NCBI RefSeq assembly: GCF_020360975.1
Contig: NW_025408685.1
Span: forward strand, 310,001-374,000
From: Hirsutella rhossiliensis
Taxonomy: Eukaryota > Ascomycota > Sordariomycetes > Hypocreales > Ophiocordycipitaceae
Reading direction: 5' to 3'
DNA: 64,000 nt
Position numbers and translations under genes: made by a program. Under the pieces are notes generated by a model that was not told the origin of the DNA, ran no database searches, and saw nothing but the letters and a program-made list of their open reading frames with translations. Positions 10,179 to 20,759 of this stretch are shown here, piece by piece (position 1 is the stretch's first letter; the number at the start of each line of letters is the position of its first letter).

Positions 10179-10790
10179 TCTAGGGTCTGTCGTGGGAGCT
10201 CTAACTGTCGGCGTGTTCTTGAGCGTTGCCTTGGTTCTTTTGCTCAGAAACAATGAATTTTCGTCTGGCGGGGACAGCTTAGACCGGCTGGAATGCGGCT
10301 CCGTGGCTGTACTGTAACGAATAACCGCAAGAGATCTAGCATGCGTCCCACGGTCCGTCTCGGTCCTCTTCCCCCTTCCACTTTAGCGTTGATGCGCTAT
10401 TGGCTGCCGTTGGCTGCCGGCCCCATGTAACCTTGGCCCCCTGGCTCCCATCTACACACGCGGAAATGGCCTGTTTTGACTTTGGACTTTCTGCCGAGCT
10501 CTCCACTTTCCTTGCTAATTGGTTTGGAGCTGGAGGGTCTTCACAGCGCGCTGCATATGAGAGCGGATTTTGCCCGCGCTGCCGATGAAGTGTGGCGTGG
10601 CCAAACCGATGCAGAGTGCCCAATCCTAGCCACGGGTCTGCAGGTTGAGGTAGCACTAGGTGTGCAGGGCTGTCGGGGCCCAATTATGGCTACGAGATAC
10701 GAATAGGAAGCGGTTCCGCTGCTTGTCTCCACATTTGACTCCAGTGATCAGCGGGCCAAGAGAAGTGACACCCCCTCTTCGGGCCTTGCC
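10179..10790. other. Intergenic, nothing recognised
   Basis: It contains the open but ATG-less upstream extension of the chromodomain frame (to about 10384). Beyond that, only short frames without coding character. Confidence 0.35.
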
Positions 10791-11036
10791 ATCCCTTTGA
10801 GTGCGCGAAGGCCGGTCTGAGGTTACCGGGCCCATATTAAGTCGAGACATATGCCTAAGCAAACTCTTGCTACTGATTGCTGCATTTGCTGGGATTAAGA
10901 AGTACTTGTTAAGCTGACGGTACCTAGTGTTTAGTGAGATTCGCGAGAGATACCAAGTATAGCTGCTATATGGTATGTTCATTGGCTAACATCCCTTTAA
11001 GTGACCTTCGACCGGCCTTCGCGCACTCAAAGGGAT
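10791..11036. repeat. Perfect 27-bp inverted repeat, 192-bp spacer
   Basis: Bases 10791-10817 and 11010-11036 are exact reverse complements over 27 bases (left arm begins atccctttgagtgcgcg). Just inside the right arm, 10991-11003 holds a partial direct copy of the left arm start (atccctttaagtg). No open frame fills the loop. It looks like a small foldback or MITE-like element; no target duplication was identified. Confidence 0.75.
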
Positions 11037-12410
11037 AGGGCGGGCTGACAGGGTAATTAGCGTCATGCGCCAACCTGACGTGACTCAATTCAGGGCTGCA
11101 GATATAATCGTAGGCTTTAACCGTGCCGTACCTTCCTCTCTCCACCTTCTGCTCCACTTTCTCTCGTCCCCTGCAGAAACCTGTTTTTCCCCTATAAGTG
11201 CAAAATATGGTCCAGGACGAGGAAGGCGGCGGCAATAAAGAGTGCGTTTCCCCGTTCCGCTTTGGTTATTCATGGCTCGTGATTGGTGAGCCCTATCGTT
11301 GCATTGTTGGTCTGCTGTGCTGCTAATGGATCATCGCAGCCGTTGGTGGGCTCCACTTTAACCTACTGGGATGCACTAGCGTATCACAGAGGATGGACCA
11401 GACGGGAGGAACGTCATCTGGCTATGGAAGCTGAGTGCGATCGATAAGAACTAGCGTAGGATTTTGAGAGTGACAGGTCAGTCTGCAGGTCCAGGCAGCA
11501 TGCAAAACACATGTCTGTAGGTTAGTTGGTTCCCACCAACTGGAGCAACACGTACATACATTCGATGCGTAGCACGTGAATGCGGCTCGCTGTGCCTCCC
11601 TTCCTCGCTCCACCTCTTATTGCGAAGCGGCAGTTGGGGCAGTATTACTCGTCTTCGCTTATCGATATGGAAGCCAAATAGCTCACGACTGTCGCCCGGT
11701 TCTAGTTCAAAATACGACATGCTCACATGTAGACGCAGTCTTCGCCGAAACGGGAACCATGCGCCTCGTATATGCGTATGACTCGTTACTAGTTGCAAGG
11801 CCGCAACAAACCAAGAACCAACAACCGGCCTTTAAGACCAATCGGAGGTGTCCCGCCCTGTAGGGCCTTCACTGCCTACCTAACCATTATCCTTCAGCAC
11901 GAGCGTGCATTTCCATAACCTGCTGCTATAGGTGTTAATAATGCCACTGCCTACCAATCAAGCCTGAGCAGCTGCGTCTCGGGCTTGCTATGGTGTCGTG
12001 CAGCCGTACAATTCAACTACCTACCGATTATTTCGAGCGCCGTTTTTGATCAAGTGTCATGAAAGCATCAATGGATAGGGTTCTGCCGTAAGAGATGAAT
12101 GTACGGCTCACTGTTGTTGGATACTTACCTGTGATTGTCGAGGGTTTAAAAATGGGCCACTACAGTTTTACCCTACTTAAGCAGCCTGGTGTGACGAGTG
12201 AGTCTGCGTGCATCTCGTGCAACAATTTCTAGGTTCTCGGGATCTGTTGGAGATGAAGTGTGACTGTTGGTCGAGAAGCATTGAGGAGGGGGCAGAACGG
12301 TATCAAGAGAGAAACAGTGTTGGAGCTGCTGATGTAGGTGTCGAGTACTTATAGGCGTCGGCTGGAGACGTTTGATCTCTTCATCTCTTCTACTCTGTTC
12401 ACTTATAACG
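11037..12410. other. Gene-free stretch
   Basis: Only short frames in conflicting directions are present and none shows a recognisable motif. The last 200 bases are the likely promoter of the gene at 12411. Confidence 0.35.
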
Positions 12411-13136
12411 ATGTCAGACGCCTATCAGTATCAAGTACAGCAGAGTGCTGTGGCGGATAACTCGCAAGATTGCAGTTTGCTCCCGCAGCAGTATCCGGCC
12501 TTGCAACGCCCTCCCTACCCTTACCCCCGTCAGTATATAAACCACGTTCCACAACAGCACTCTGAACTCCCTGTTCAACAGCAGCACTCTGAGTCCCCTG
12601 CTCAACAGCATCCTTCATTTCTGCCGCCAGGCATTATGCAAGCTTTCACCTCTAGCCTTCAGTACGTATTCTACCTTGCGTGAGTATGTCAATCGCTGAT
12701 GGGCCTACGTAGAGGTCAAGCTGGGATCCCTGGTAGCCAGCTTCAGTGCACGGATTCTCTTGGCATCATGGCTGGGGATGAAACCAACTTCTCGAATATA
12801 ACACGTACCCACTTCCATGGCGAACATAGCAACGATTGGAACATTTACCACACCGACAATATCGATAACGACGGAGCGCTAGGCTCAGCGATGTGTGATC
12901 AGCGGGAAAATGATCGGCTAGGCCAACGAGGCTTATTTGAACAAAGGCACCACTCGCTCCCTTGGCCTCATCAACAGTTTTTATCTGGTGAATACCTAAT
13001 CGAGGCCAAGAGCCCCGATATTTTGGCTCGCCAAGGCCAGCGAAAAAGTCCACGTAAAGGACGTCGCCGTCGGAAGCGAGTAGGGCTGATATTTGAAGAT
13101 TTTGAAGTCGAATCGGCCTCGGGACCCTTGAATTGA
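12411..13136 (+). pseudogene. 5' part of a host gene interrupted by an hAT transposon
   Basis: Exon 1 is 12411-12661 (MSDAYQYQVQQSAVADN, Gln/Pro-rich). The intron is 12662-12712 (GTACGT...GCTGAT...TAG). Exon 2 continues in frame from 12713. At 13080 the coding sequence runs into the left end of an hAT element. Reading on gives 18 element-derived codons and a stop at 13136. The pre-insertion frame continues without a break on the far side of the element (23892 onward, ALTSSRQDRGLDSEE after the shared KR). The product is low-complexity with a strongly basic stretch (RKGRRRRKR) suggestive of a nuclear protein. Function unknown. Joined exons 12411-12661, 12713-13080, 23892-23943 and 24085-24349 sum to 936 bases, a multiple of three (311 residues). 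Confidence 0.6.
13073..13080. repeat. hAT-1 target duplication, left copy (GAAGCGAG)
   Basis: The eight bases GAAGCGAG lie directly before the element end TAGGGCTGATA. The same eight bases follow the other end at 23884-23891. Eight-base duplications are the hallmark of hAT insertion. Confidence 0.9.
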
Positions 13137-14052
13137 ATGAAGCCGAATCGGGTAAGGTCTTCAAATTCGACGAATCAAAAATCAGGAGTCTTCATTCAAT
13201 TCATTCATAAAAATTGTGAATGAATGGCGATATGGTCGAAACGTAAGGCGAAAAAATTATCACCCGCTTCGCGGCCAAGGGACATACAGGAGGAAAGGGT
13301 CAATACCCGAAGCCACCCACCAAGGGCCTCTTCCTGTTCTTCCTCGGCAGGCTCACATACACATCAATAAACAAGCTGCTTTGACCCCATCATTAGGGTT
13401 TGCCCGCGCGGACACGGTAACTTCGAGTTCGGCCGCGCTTGTGATGACGCTCTGCGTATTTAAAAGTCTGTTGTGCGTGTTTCAGTTGGATTCCACCGTC
13501 CACACTCCACTGGCAAAATCCTAGTCCCGCGCCGCCCGCGTCTGGCGGGGGCGTCGCTGGGGAAATCGAGGCGAAGGACGGCAGTTAGGGCGTCCATATA
13601 TTGTGGTATAACGACCCTAACAGTGCCTGATACGCCACCGTTTCAGCAATCTTGCCACCCTATACGGAGTATTAAAAAACACCATGAAGCTCATGAACAG
13701 TGCCATTTTATAATGCACATGATTTAAATGTAGTGCCGCTCGAATGTTCTGGATTTTCTCGTTCGGATGATATAACCTCGATAGTTACATGTCGTTAACA
13801 TTTGCTCAAGAAATGCCACATCATCTTGAAGGCAATCAATGGATAGCCCATTTTTTGGTTGGAATACTACATTTCAAGCACATATTAAGCTCGGCAACCC
13901 ATATTCTGGATATATAATATAATAATTATACCGCTGTACAGCCCCCAGCAAGCTGATTCGAAAAACGCGTTCAGATCCCTCAACATCTCAATACTGCGCG
14001 AACAATTGGAAGTGACACGAATCGAGTCAGCTCGCGATTTGGAGGCTGTTAG

Positions 14053-14251
14053 TGTAGGAATGTATCTATCTAGTGGTGTGACCAACCATGGTTGGCACGT
14101 GACCCGTACGGTCACGTGTGCGGCTGAGGGCAGCGTGCCCCCTTTCTCCACGCTGGCCTCTGCCTCCTTAGATAGAGAATCAAGACGAATACAACATCAG
14201 GTTAACCCTAGTACCGTCTCATTGCAGCAGCTGCCGCAGGTGCCTACCACA
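14053..14251 (+). repeat. Copia-1 left LTR
   Basis: It begins TGTAGGAATG and ends CCTACCACA. It differs from the right LTR by one C in a C-run at the very end. It contains a 14-bp palindrome CCAACCATGGTTGG and a near palindrome CACGTGACC-CGTAC-GGTCACGTG. Confidence 0.95.
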
Positions 14252-14696
14252 CTGATCAGTGACCGGCCCACGCCCGTCACAGACAGCTAAGTAGAAGAGA
14301 CAAATTCCTCAACCTTCGAAGGTGCTATAGTCCGCGTCACTTTACTGTGGCCCTGAGTAGCGCTCAGAAGAAGGTTATTTGTGCTAAGAACAAGGAATCT
14401 CCCGCTGGTTTGCCCAGCCGCGCGAGAGTCCTTCCAACTGTTGATTACGATCGCCCGCTAGTTTGCCTAGCCGTGAGCACCGGAATCGACAGGCGACCAC
14501 ATCGCAAACAACTAGTAAGAACGTTCGACCCTTGACGTTAAGTAGCAAGATCCCCGTCAGTTCAGTCTGGCCGCGAACGACCTACTTAGTACGCGACGCT
14601 CGACCTCCTATTAGCGACAACTCGTATACGAAGAGACCAATACGAACCCCACATCGTCTCATTCATTTGATCACGATAGCCCCGACCGCCCGAGCT

Positions 14697-16353
14697 ATGT
14701 CCCCAGAAGCCCAGCTCGAAGAAATATGCGACCAGATGCAGGCACTAGACATCCAAGCATCCGCATTCCGACAAATTAATATCGACCTTTGGGACAACGA
14801 TATCACACACGACGAAAAGGACAAGATCGCAGTAACGACATATGTGGCAAAGTTCATATTCATCGTTCAATCTGGCAGTGATCAAGGATACGACCTCCTT
14901 GGTTACTTCCAACAGCATTTTGAAGAATGGACCGAAGACACATGGGACCGCGCCCGAATGAATACAAGAGAGCCCTCAGGAAACTACTAAGGAAAAGAGG
15001 TATCTACACAGGTTCACAAAGGGGAAATTCGCAACACAATTTCTCATATTACAAACTATCGAGAACCCACAAACCTGGCCAGAGCAGGAGTTTACGGAGA
15101 TGGTGTTTGATGAGAGGACTGCTGCCTTCAGGAGGCAGACAGCATTACTAGGATCAAATGCTTCCACTAATCCCCATCCGTCTCAACCTCCTTCACCATC
15201 AGTTACGCCCTTAGCAGCACCTCATCAAGGTCTTAACGAACCACAACCTATTAAGACCCTAACGAGCCCTCCTAACGCACCTACTCCTGCTCCGACTATC
15301 CAAGATAAACCTGCTCCGACCTCTCTTACTATTCATCCGACTTCCTACCGCTTCCAGAACCCCGATCTCGTCTCAACCTTTCACCAACCCCATCCCCGAA
15401 CACTTATCCGGCCCTGCAACCTTTGGAGAATACATGAAACTCCCCCCGGATAACATCCCGAACGCTATCGTCGATAGCGACATCCAGCAGAAGTTTATGA
15501 AGACCTGGAACAAAGATCGGAACTACACAGGAGAGCCGTACGATCTCCTTGATGATAAGCTCCGCCTCTTCTTAAGCAACTGCTCTCATATCCAAGTGAA
15601 ACCGTCACAATTTCACGCACTCTTTCCCGGATCCTTGATGGAAGAGCCCAAAGATTCTATCTTGATAAGATCACATGGGCTACGACGTTCCGACAAGCGT
15701 ATGATATCTTCAAACAACACTTTGACACGGAAGTCAACCATGTCCACTACCATACTGACTGGACAACAATAACCTTTAACTCCATCCGTGCCCAAGATGC
15801 TTCGAAGACCCCACGAAGTGCTTCAAACCCTCTTTGATAAGCTTCAGCTCTGCCAACGAGCCCTTGGCAGGAGTACGCAGGAGACCTTCTACTGCGTACA
15901 ACGCTTATGAAAGCATGCCGTGGAGTACCCGAACTCCAATACGCTCTTTTCAAACCCGCCGATAACGTCGAGCACCTTCTTGCAGATCTTCGTGCATCCG
16001 TTGAAACCCATCTTGCCCTCATAACAACTTCTCAATTTCCCCTTGACTTTGCTGGATCATTCGATCATAACGATCCACACCATCAGTACTACCTCGACCG
16101 TCGATACAATAACAACCGCTCTCGAGGTAGATACGGATATTCAGGTCAACGACCCAGCCGCGGATACAGACAAAGCTACAACCGTGGAAACTACCGGCCT
16201 CAAAGCCGTAGTAACTACAATCATAGCTACAGTAACCGAAACTGGACGAAGAAGTGTTTTGTTTGTGGACAAGAAGGCTGTTGGTCAACTAAACACTCTA
16301 CGGATGAACGGCAAAGGCCAAGGACCAACATATCACTCAATGTCACTTCATAG
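14697..16353 (+). pseudogene. Copia-1 gag, frameshifted
   Basis: The frame starting at 14697 (MSPEAQLEEICDQMQALDIQ) matches the start of the better-preserved gag of Copia-2 at 61689. It breaks after 14990, resumes in other frames at 15434-15772 (DLLDDKLRLFLSNCSHIQVK) and 15907-16353. The C-terminus has an Arg/Tyr/Asn-rich stretch and the knuckle CFVCGQEGCWSTKH. Its spacing is C-X2-C-X4-C-X4-H, not the usual CCHC order. Gag would form the particle and bind the element RNA. Confidence 0.85.
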
Positions 16354-16406
16354 GTGTACAACTCACGGACATCGGAGGCTATATTCTAGACTACGAAGGT
16401 CATGAG

Positions 16407-19400
16407 ATGAGCAGCTTTGATGACACTGAAGATACATGGGAAGAACATGACAATAGCACCAACGATCACCCGGAACAATGGCAAGCAAGCCAAATGCTCT
16501 GTCAACAGGCATTCAATCATTTGATCACAGGAGAAGACGTCTATCAGACGGATCAAACCGTTGTTCCAGCCTCGCAATTTATTATTGAAGATCGCTATTC
16601 AAGGGATAGATTCCAAGGTATCATGATCGACACAGGTGCAGCAACATTTTCCACAGCAGGATACTCTCAGTACATCGCCCTACAACGAGAAGACCCTTCT
16701 GTAGCTCTCGACAGCTCCACATCCGGCCAGGCCTCCATCAAATTCGGCAACAGCGACGCCATCCACTCCTCGGCACAGTCGCCCTTAACACACCCTCGGA
16801 AGGATCACGTTCCACGTCCTTCAAACCCCAACTCCCTTTTGCTCTGCCTTGCTGATATGGACCGGCTTGGTATCTATTTCAACAACATCACAGATACCAT
16901 CAATTGTACTAATCATTGTACTAATCGCCCTACAAGCATTCCAGTCGTACGCAAATGGGGACATCCCTGGTTCTTCCTTACGAAAGATGAAGAGTCCATC
17001 TCGTTTCTTACGGAAACAGAGATTCGTACACTTCACCGACGCTTTGGACACCCAGCAGTCCCTAGGCTCCATCACCTCTTGAAGCAAGCCGGGCACAGTG
17101 ACGTCTCGATAGACACATTAGAGACTATCTCTAAGTTCTGTCACCACTGTCAAATGCACTCACAAGCCCCACGCCGCTTCAAGTTCACCCTTAACGATGA
17201 TCAAGAGTTCAACTACGAAATCATCGTTGATGTGATGCACCTAGGAACACCACAACGCCCTGTTCTACACGTTGTGGACTCAGCTACTGCTTTCAAGGAG
17301 CCAGATTTTTACCGTCAATGTCAGCTAAAGATACATGGGAGACCCTCCGGACCCTCTGGATCGACACGTATCTTGGACCTCCTGATACCCTCCGTCATGA
17401 TGCAGGAACTAACTTTGCTTCTCTCGAATTCCGGAACGAAGCAAAGATTATGGGAATCAAATGCTCTCAAGTACCTGTTGAGACGCATTGGTCCATTGGA
17501 AAGATTGAACGCTATCACGCACCCTTCGACGCGCCTTTAACATCCTCCATGCTGAGATTGGCCACACCACTTCCGCCGAAACAGTCCTTCAAATGGCTGT
17601 TAAAGCAATCAATGATACGGCAGGACCTGACGGTCTTGTGCCTACGTTGCTTGTTTTCGGCGCATACCCTCGCGTATCTACAGACCCTGCCCCTTCCGCT
17701 TCCACCCTCAAAAGATCGGAAGCTATGCAGAAAGCGATGAAAATGCTCCGCCAACTCTCGGCAGAAAGACGAGTTAAGGATGCCCTCCATGCACGCAACG
17801 GCCCGAGCACGACAGAAGTGCTATCCCTCCCGCTGCAAAGTGAAGTTCGCGTTTAGATGAAAGACGGTTGGCAAGGACCCTTCAAGATTGCATCGATTGA
17901 TAGCCATAACATCACCATTGACACAGTCAACGGCCCCAAGTCTTTCGATCGACCCTTGTACAACCGTATCTGCGTGATGATACCACTCTTTCCGACCCTA
18001 CACACGACACAGACCCTCAGGCATTCGTTCAGATCTTAATGAACAACCGGCTCAAGACCCCGTTAAGACCCTAACGGCCCTGCCTGCCCGACCCGAACCC
18101 CCCCCCCCCGCAAGAGAGGACGCCCACCAGGATCAAAGAACAAGCCAAAGGATTTGATCATGATGGCCCAAGCCGTAGACCAGAGCTTCTTGACCCAAAA
18201 GGAGGAAGATGCACAAGCGCTTTTCCTCAAGCTACGGTCTGATGGCATAATCACCTCTCCTGGTGACCCTTCGAAGAATCCGATAACAAAGAGATTACTG
18301 ACCTCGTTGGCCGCGGTGTATTCCAATTTGAACGATACGATCAAATGACTCATGGAAACTATAGAATCTTTCGCTCTCGAATGGTTCGTGAAGTCAAAGG
18401 AATCAACACTAAGCCCTACGAAAAGTCTCGACTTGTTATTCAAGGACATAACGACTTTGAGAAGACCACCCTCCTGACGCAATCTCCGACAATTCAACGC
18501 GTTAGCCAGAGACTCATCCTCGCTATTGCCCCCGGACTTCTTCAAAACTACGGCATAACCCTCTCCCTCCGTGATATCACTCAGGCATACCCGCAATCCC
18601 AGACCAAGCTTTCCCGGACCATTCTTACGTATTTGCCCACGGAACTACAAGGCAAATACCCTAACGGAACAATTATTCGTGTTATTAAGCCCCTGTACGG
18701 TATCGCAGAAGCCGGAGTCCATTGGTTCCGCACATATCAGCAGCATCACCTCGAAAAGCTGGATATGTCTACCTCCACCTATGACTCCTGCCTACTGATT
18801 TCGAATACTGGCCCTGACACGCTCGGTATTGTTGGAATGCAAACTGATGACACCCTCATCCTTGGAACGAACAACTTTTCTACCCGTGAAGAAGAAGAGC
18901 TACAAAGGCAGAATTTCGTTCCAAGCCCAAGACTGACATCACATACGGAACAACGGTTGACTTTAATGGTGCAAGACTGACGTTGCTGAATAATAACCCC
19001 TTAAGAAAGGATCCTTTACTTCAACAGAAGGGACAAGCAGCAAAATGACCACCATTGACCCTAAAGCAATTGATCGTCACCAGCGCTACGTTGAGGAACG
19101 AGCGCGAGCCTCATACATTGCTTCAATTGCTCAACCGGAAGCTTCTTTCGATGTTTCAGTCGCAGCCCAAGTACAGACCCTGAGGATAAAGATTACGCAA
19201 TTTTGAACAAGCGACTGCAATGGCAAATGGATCACCAACTACGTGGCCTCACGTACAAACCAATTGATCTAGCTACTGCAAAGCTGATGGTTTTCACCGA
19301 TGGTTCTTTCGCAAACAACAAGGACTTATCCTCCCAACTAGGATTCGTCATTACCCTCGTTAACGAGACAAACCACAAAGAAAAACAGTTCGAGATTAGT

Positions 19401-19815
19401 GGTAACATCGTACACTGGAGTTCAACAAAGTGCAAACGTGTTACCCGTAGCGTCCTAGCATCAGAGATCTACGGTATGGCCAACGGATTCGACATAGGCA
19501 TCTCCTTGCGATGACTATGAAGATAATTACGGAACGACTCAACCTTCCTCCTATCCCTCTCATCGTCTGTACGGATTCGTACTCTCTACGAATGCCTAGT
19601 CAAGCTCGGTACGACGAAGGAAAAACGATTGATGATTGATATCATGGCCCTTCGCCAGTCATACGAGAAGAGAGATAACAGATATTCGTTGGATCAACGG
19701 CGCAGACAACCCAGCAGATGCAATGACGAAAGCATCACCAAACCGAGCCCTGGAACGCTTCATCGATACCAATAGTCTGACAATTCGAGTCGAAGGATAC
19801 GTACAACGTTCCTAA
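16407..19815 (+). pseudogene. Copia-1 pol (protease, integrase, RT, RNase H), frameshifted
   Basis: Protease: MIDTGAATFSTAGYS near 16624. Integrase zinc domain: HRRFGHPAVPRLHHLL then FCHHCQMHSQ near 17040-17160. Integrase core: EIIVDVMHLG, then a shifted frame with PDTLRHDAGTNFASLEF and THWSIGKIERYH. RT: FRSRMVREVKGINTKPYEKS at 18345, DITQAYPQS, KPLYGIAEAGVHW, and MQTDDT in place of the YVDD motif. RNase H: VFTDGSFANNKD and LASEIYGM near 19290-19480, then CTDSYSL and NGADNPADAMTK ahead of the stop at 19815. At least six frame changes and one in-frame stop (17854-17856) block translation. Confidence 0.9.
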
Positions 19816-20032
19816 CCGCTCCTTATACCTATGATCAAATGATTGCTCCTATCAGGAAGACCCCTTCACTTCTTCCCAGATATCTACAGCTAAGAACAAG
19901 ACGTCGGACCCACTTTTTGGCAATAATGACACACGCCCCTCACGGCACATTCCTTCACGGCCTTAACGCTACTATCCTTTAGACCCGTTCAAGGTGTTGC
20001 TGTGCTTCTCACAGCAAAAGAAGAGTTGCCTG

Positions 20033-20232
20033 TGTAGGAATGTATCTATCTAGTGGTGTGACCAACCATGGTTGGCACGTGACCCGTACGGTCACGTGTG
20101 CGGCTGAGGGCAGCGTGCCCCCTTTCTCCACGCTGGCCTCTGCCTCCTTAGATAGAGAATCAAGACGAATACAACATCAGGTTAACCCTAGTACCGTCTC
20201 ATTGCAGCAGCTGCCGCAGGTGCCTACCCACA
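20033..20232 (+). repeat. Copia-1 right LTR
   Basis: It is identical to the left LTR except for one extra C (CCTACCCACA). It is followed by the target duplication GTTAG. Confidence 0.95.
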
Positions 20233-20759
20233 GTTAGGGACTTATCTACTCCTCGAGCCCAATATGACTGCTACTTGTTTGTCCATACAAATTAGCCGAT
20301 CAGGAAGTACCCGAAAAATCTGCATGATAAGGATATATTGTGCCAACTAGCCGCGTTCAGACGCGTTATTTCCGCTCAGTTGACCACCTGTTAATTCTAC
20401 TGCTGTCGGAAAGACAGGGTCGTCAGCCCATCCACCTTTTGCCTGCGTGGCGCAACGGTCTTCGCGACAACTGCCACGACATTATTTTACCACGACCTCG
20501 CCTAATTCCTGCTTCGATATTCCGACAGCGGCTTCGGATCAGCCCCCGAATCAACGCCCTGACCGACGACCTATCCTACCCGTTCAACCCCGACTCCTTG
20601 ACACTTTATTGTGGTTTATTTGGTGTCGTTCCGACTACCTGTGTCGCGTCCATTCTCGAGCCTTTCAGCCAAGATCAGGTAAAACTTCATTACTCTCAAT
20701 CTACCCTCCTTATTTAATTACCTTACGAGTGGATAGCTAATTATAACATGATACGTAGT

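Larger units (their letters stand above)
14053..20232 (+). mobile_element. Copia-1 LTR retrotransposon, complete ends, degenerate coding region
   Basis: The element is bounded by LTRs of 199 and 200 bp and flanked by the 5-bp duplication GTTAG (14048-14052 and 20233-20237). Order of domains: gag, zinc knuckle, protease, integrase, reverse transcriptase, RNase H, i.e. integrase before RT as in Ty1/Copia. The polyprotein is split among at least eight frames. A purine-rich tract (aaaagaagag) lies just upstream of the right LTR. The element is inserted in the 5' region of hAT-1. Confidence 0.95.

Noticed and set aside
13240..13275. Right end of a short MITE (TTATCACCC at about 13257-13265) paired with 13081
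   Set aside because: A much better partner exists at 23873-23883 with a perfect 8-bp duplication, so the internal resemblance is treated as a subterminal motif of hAT-1.
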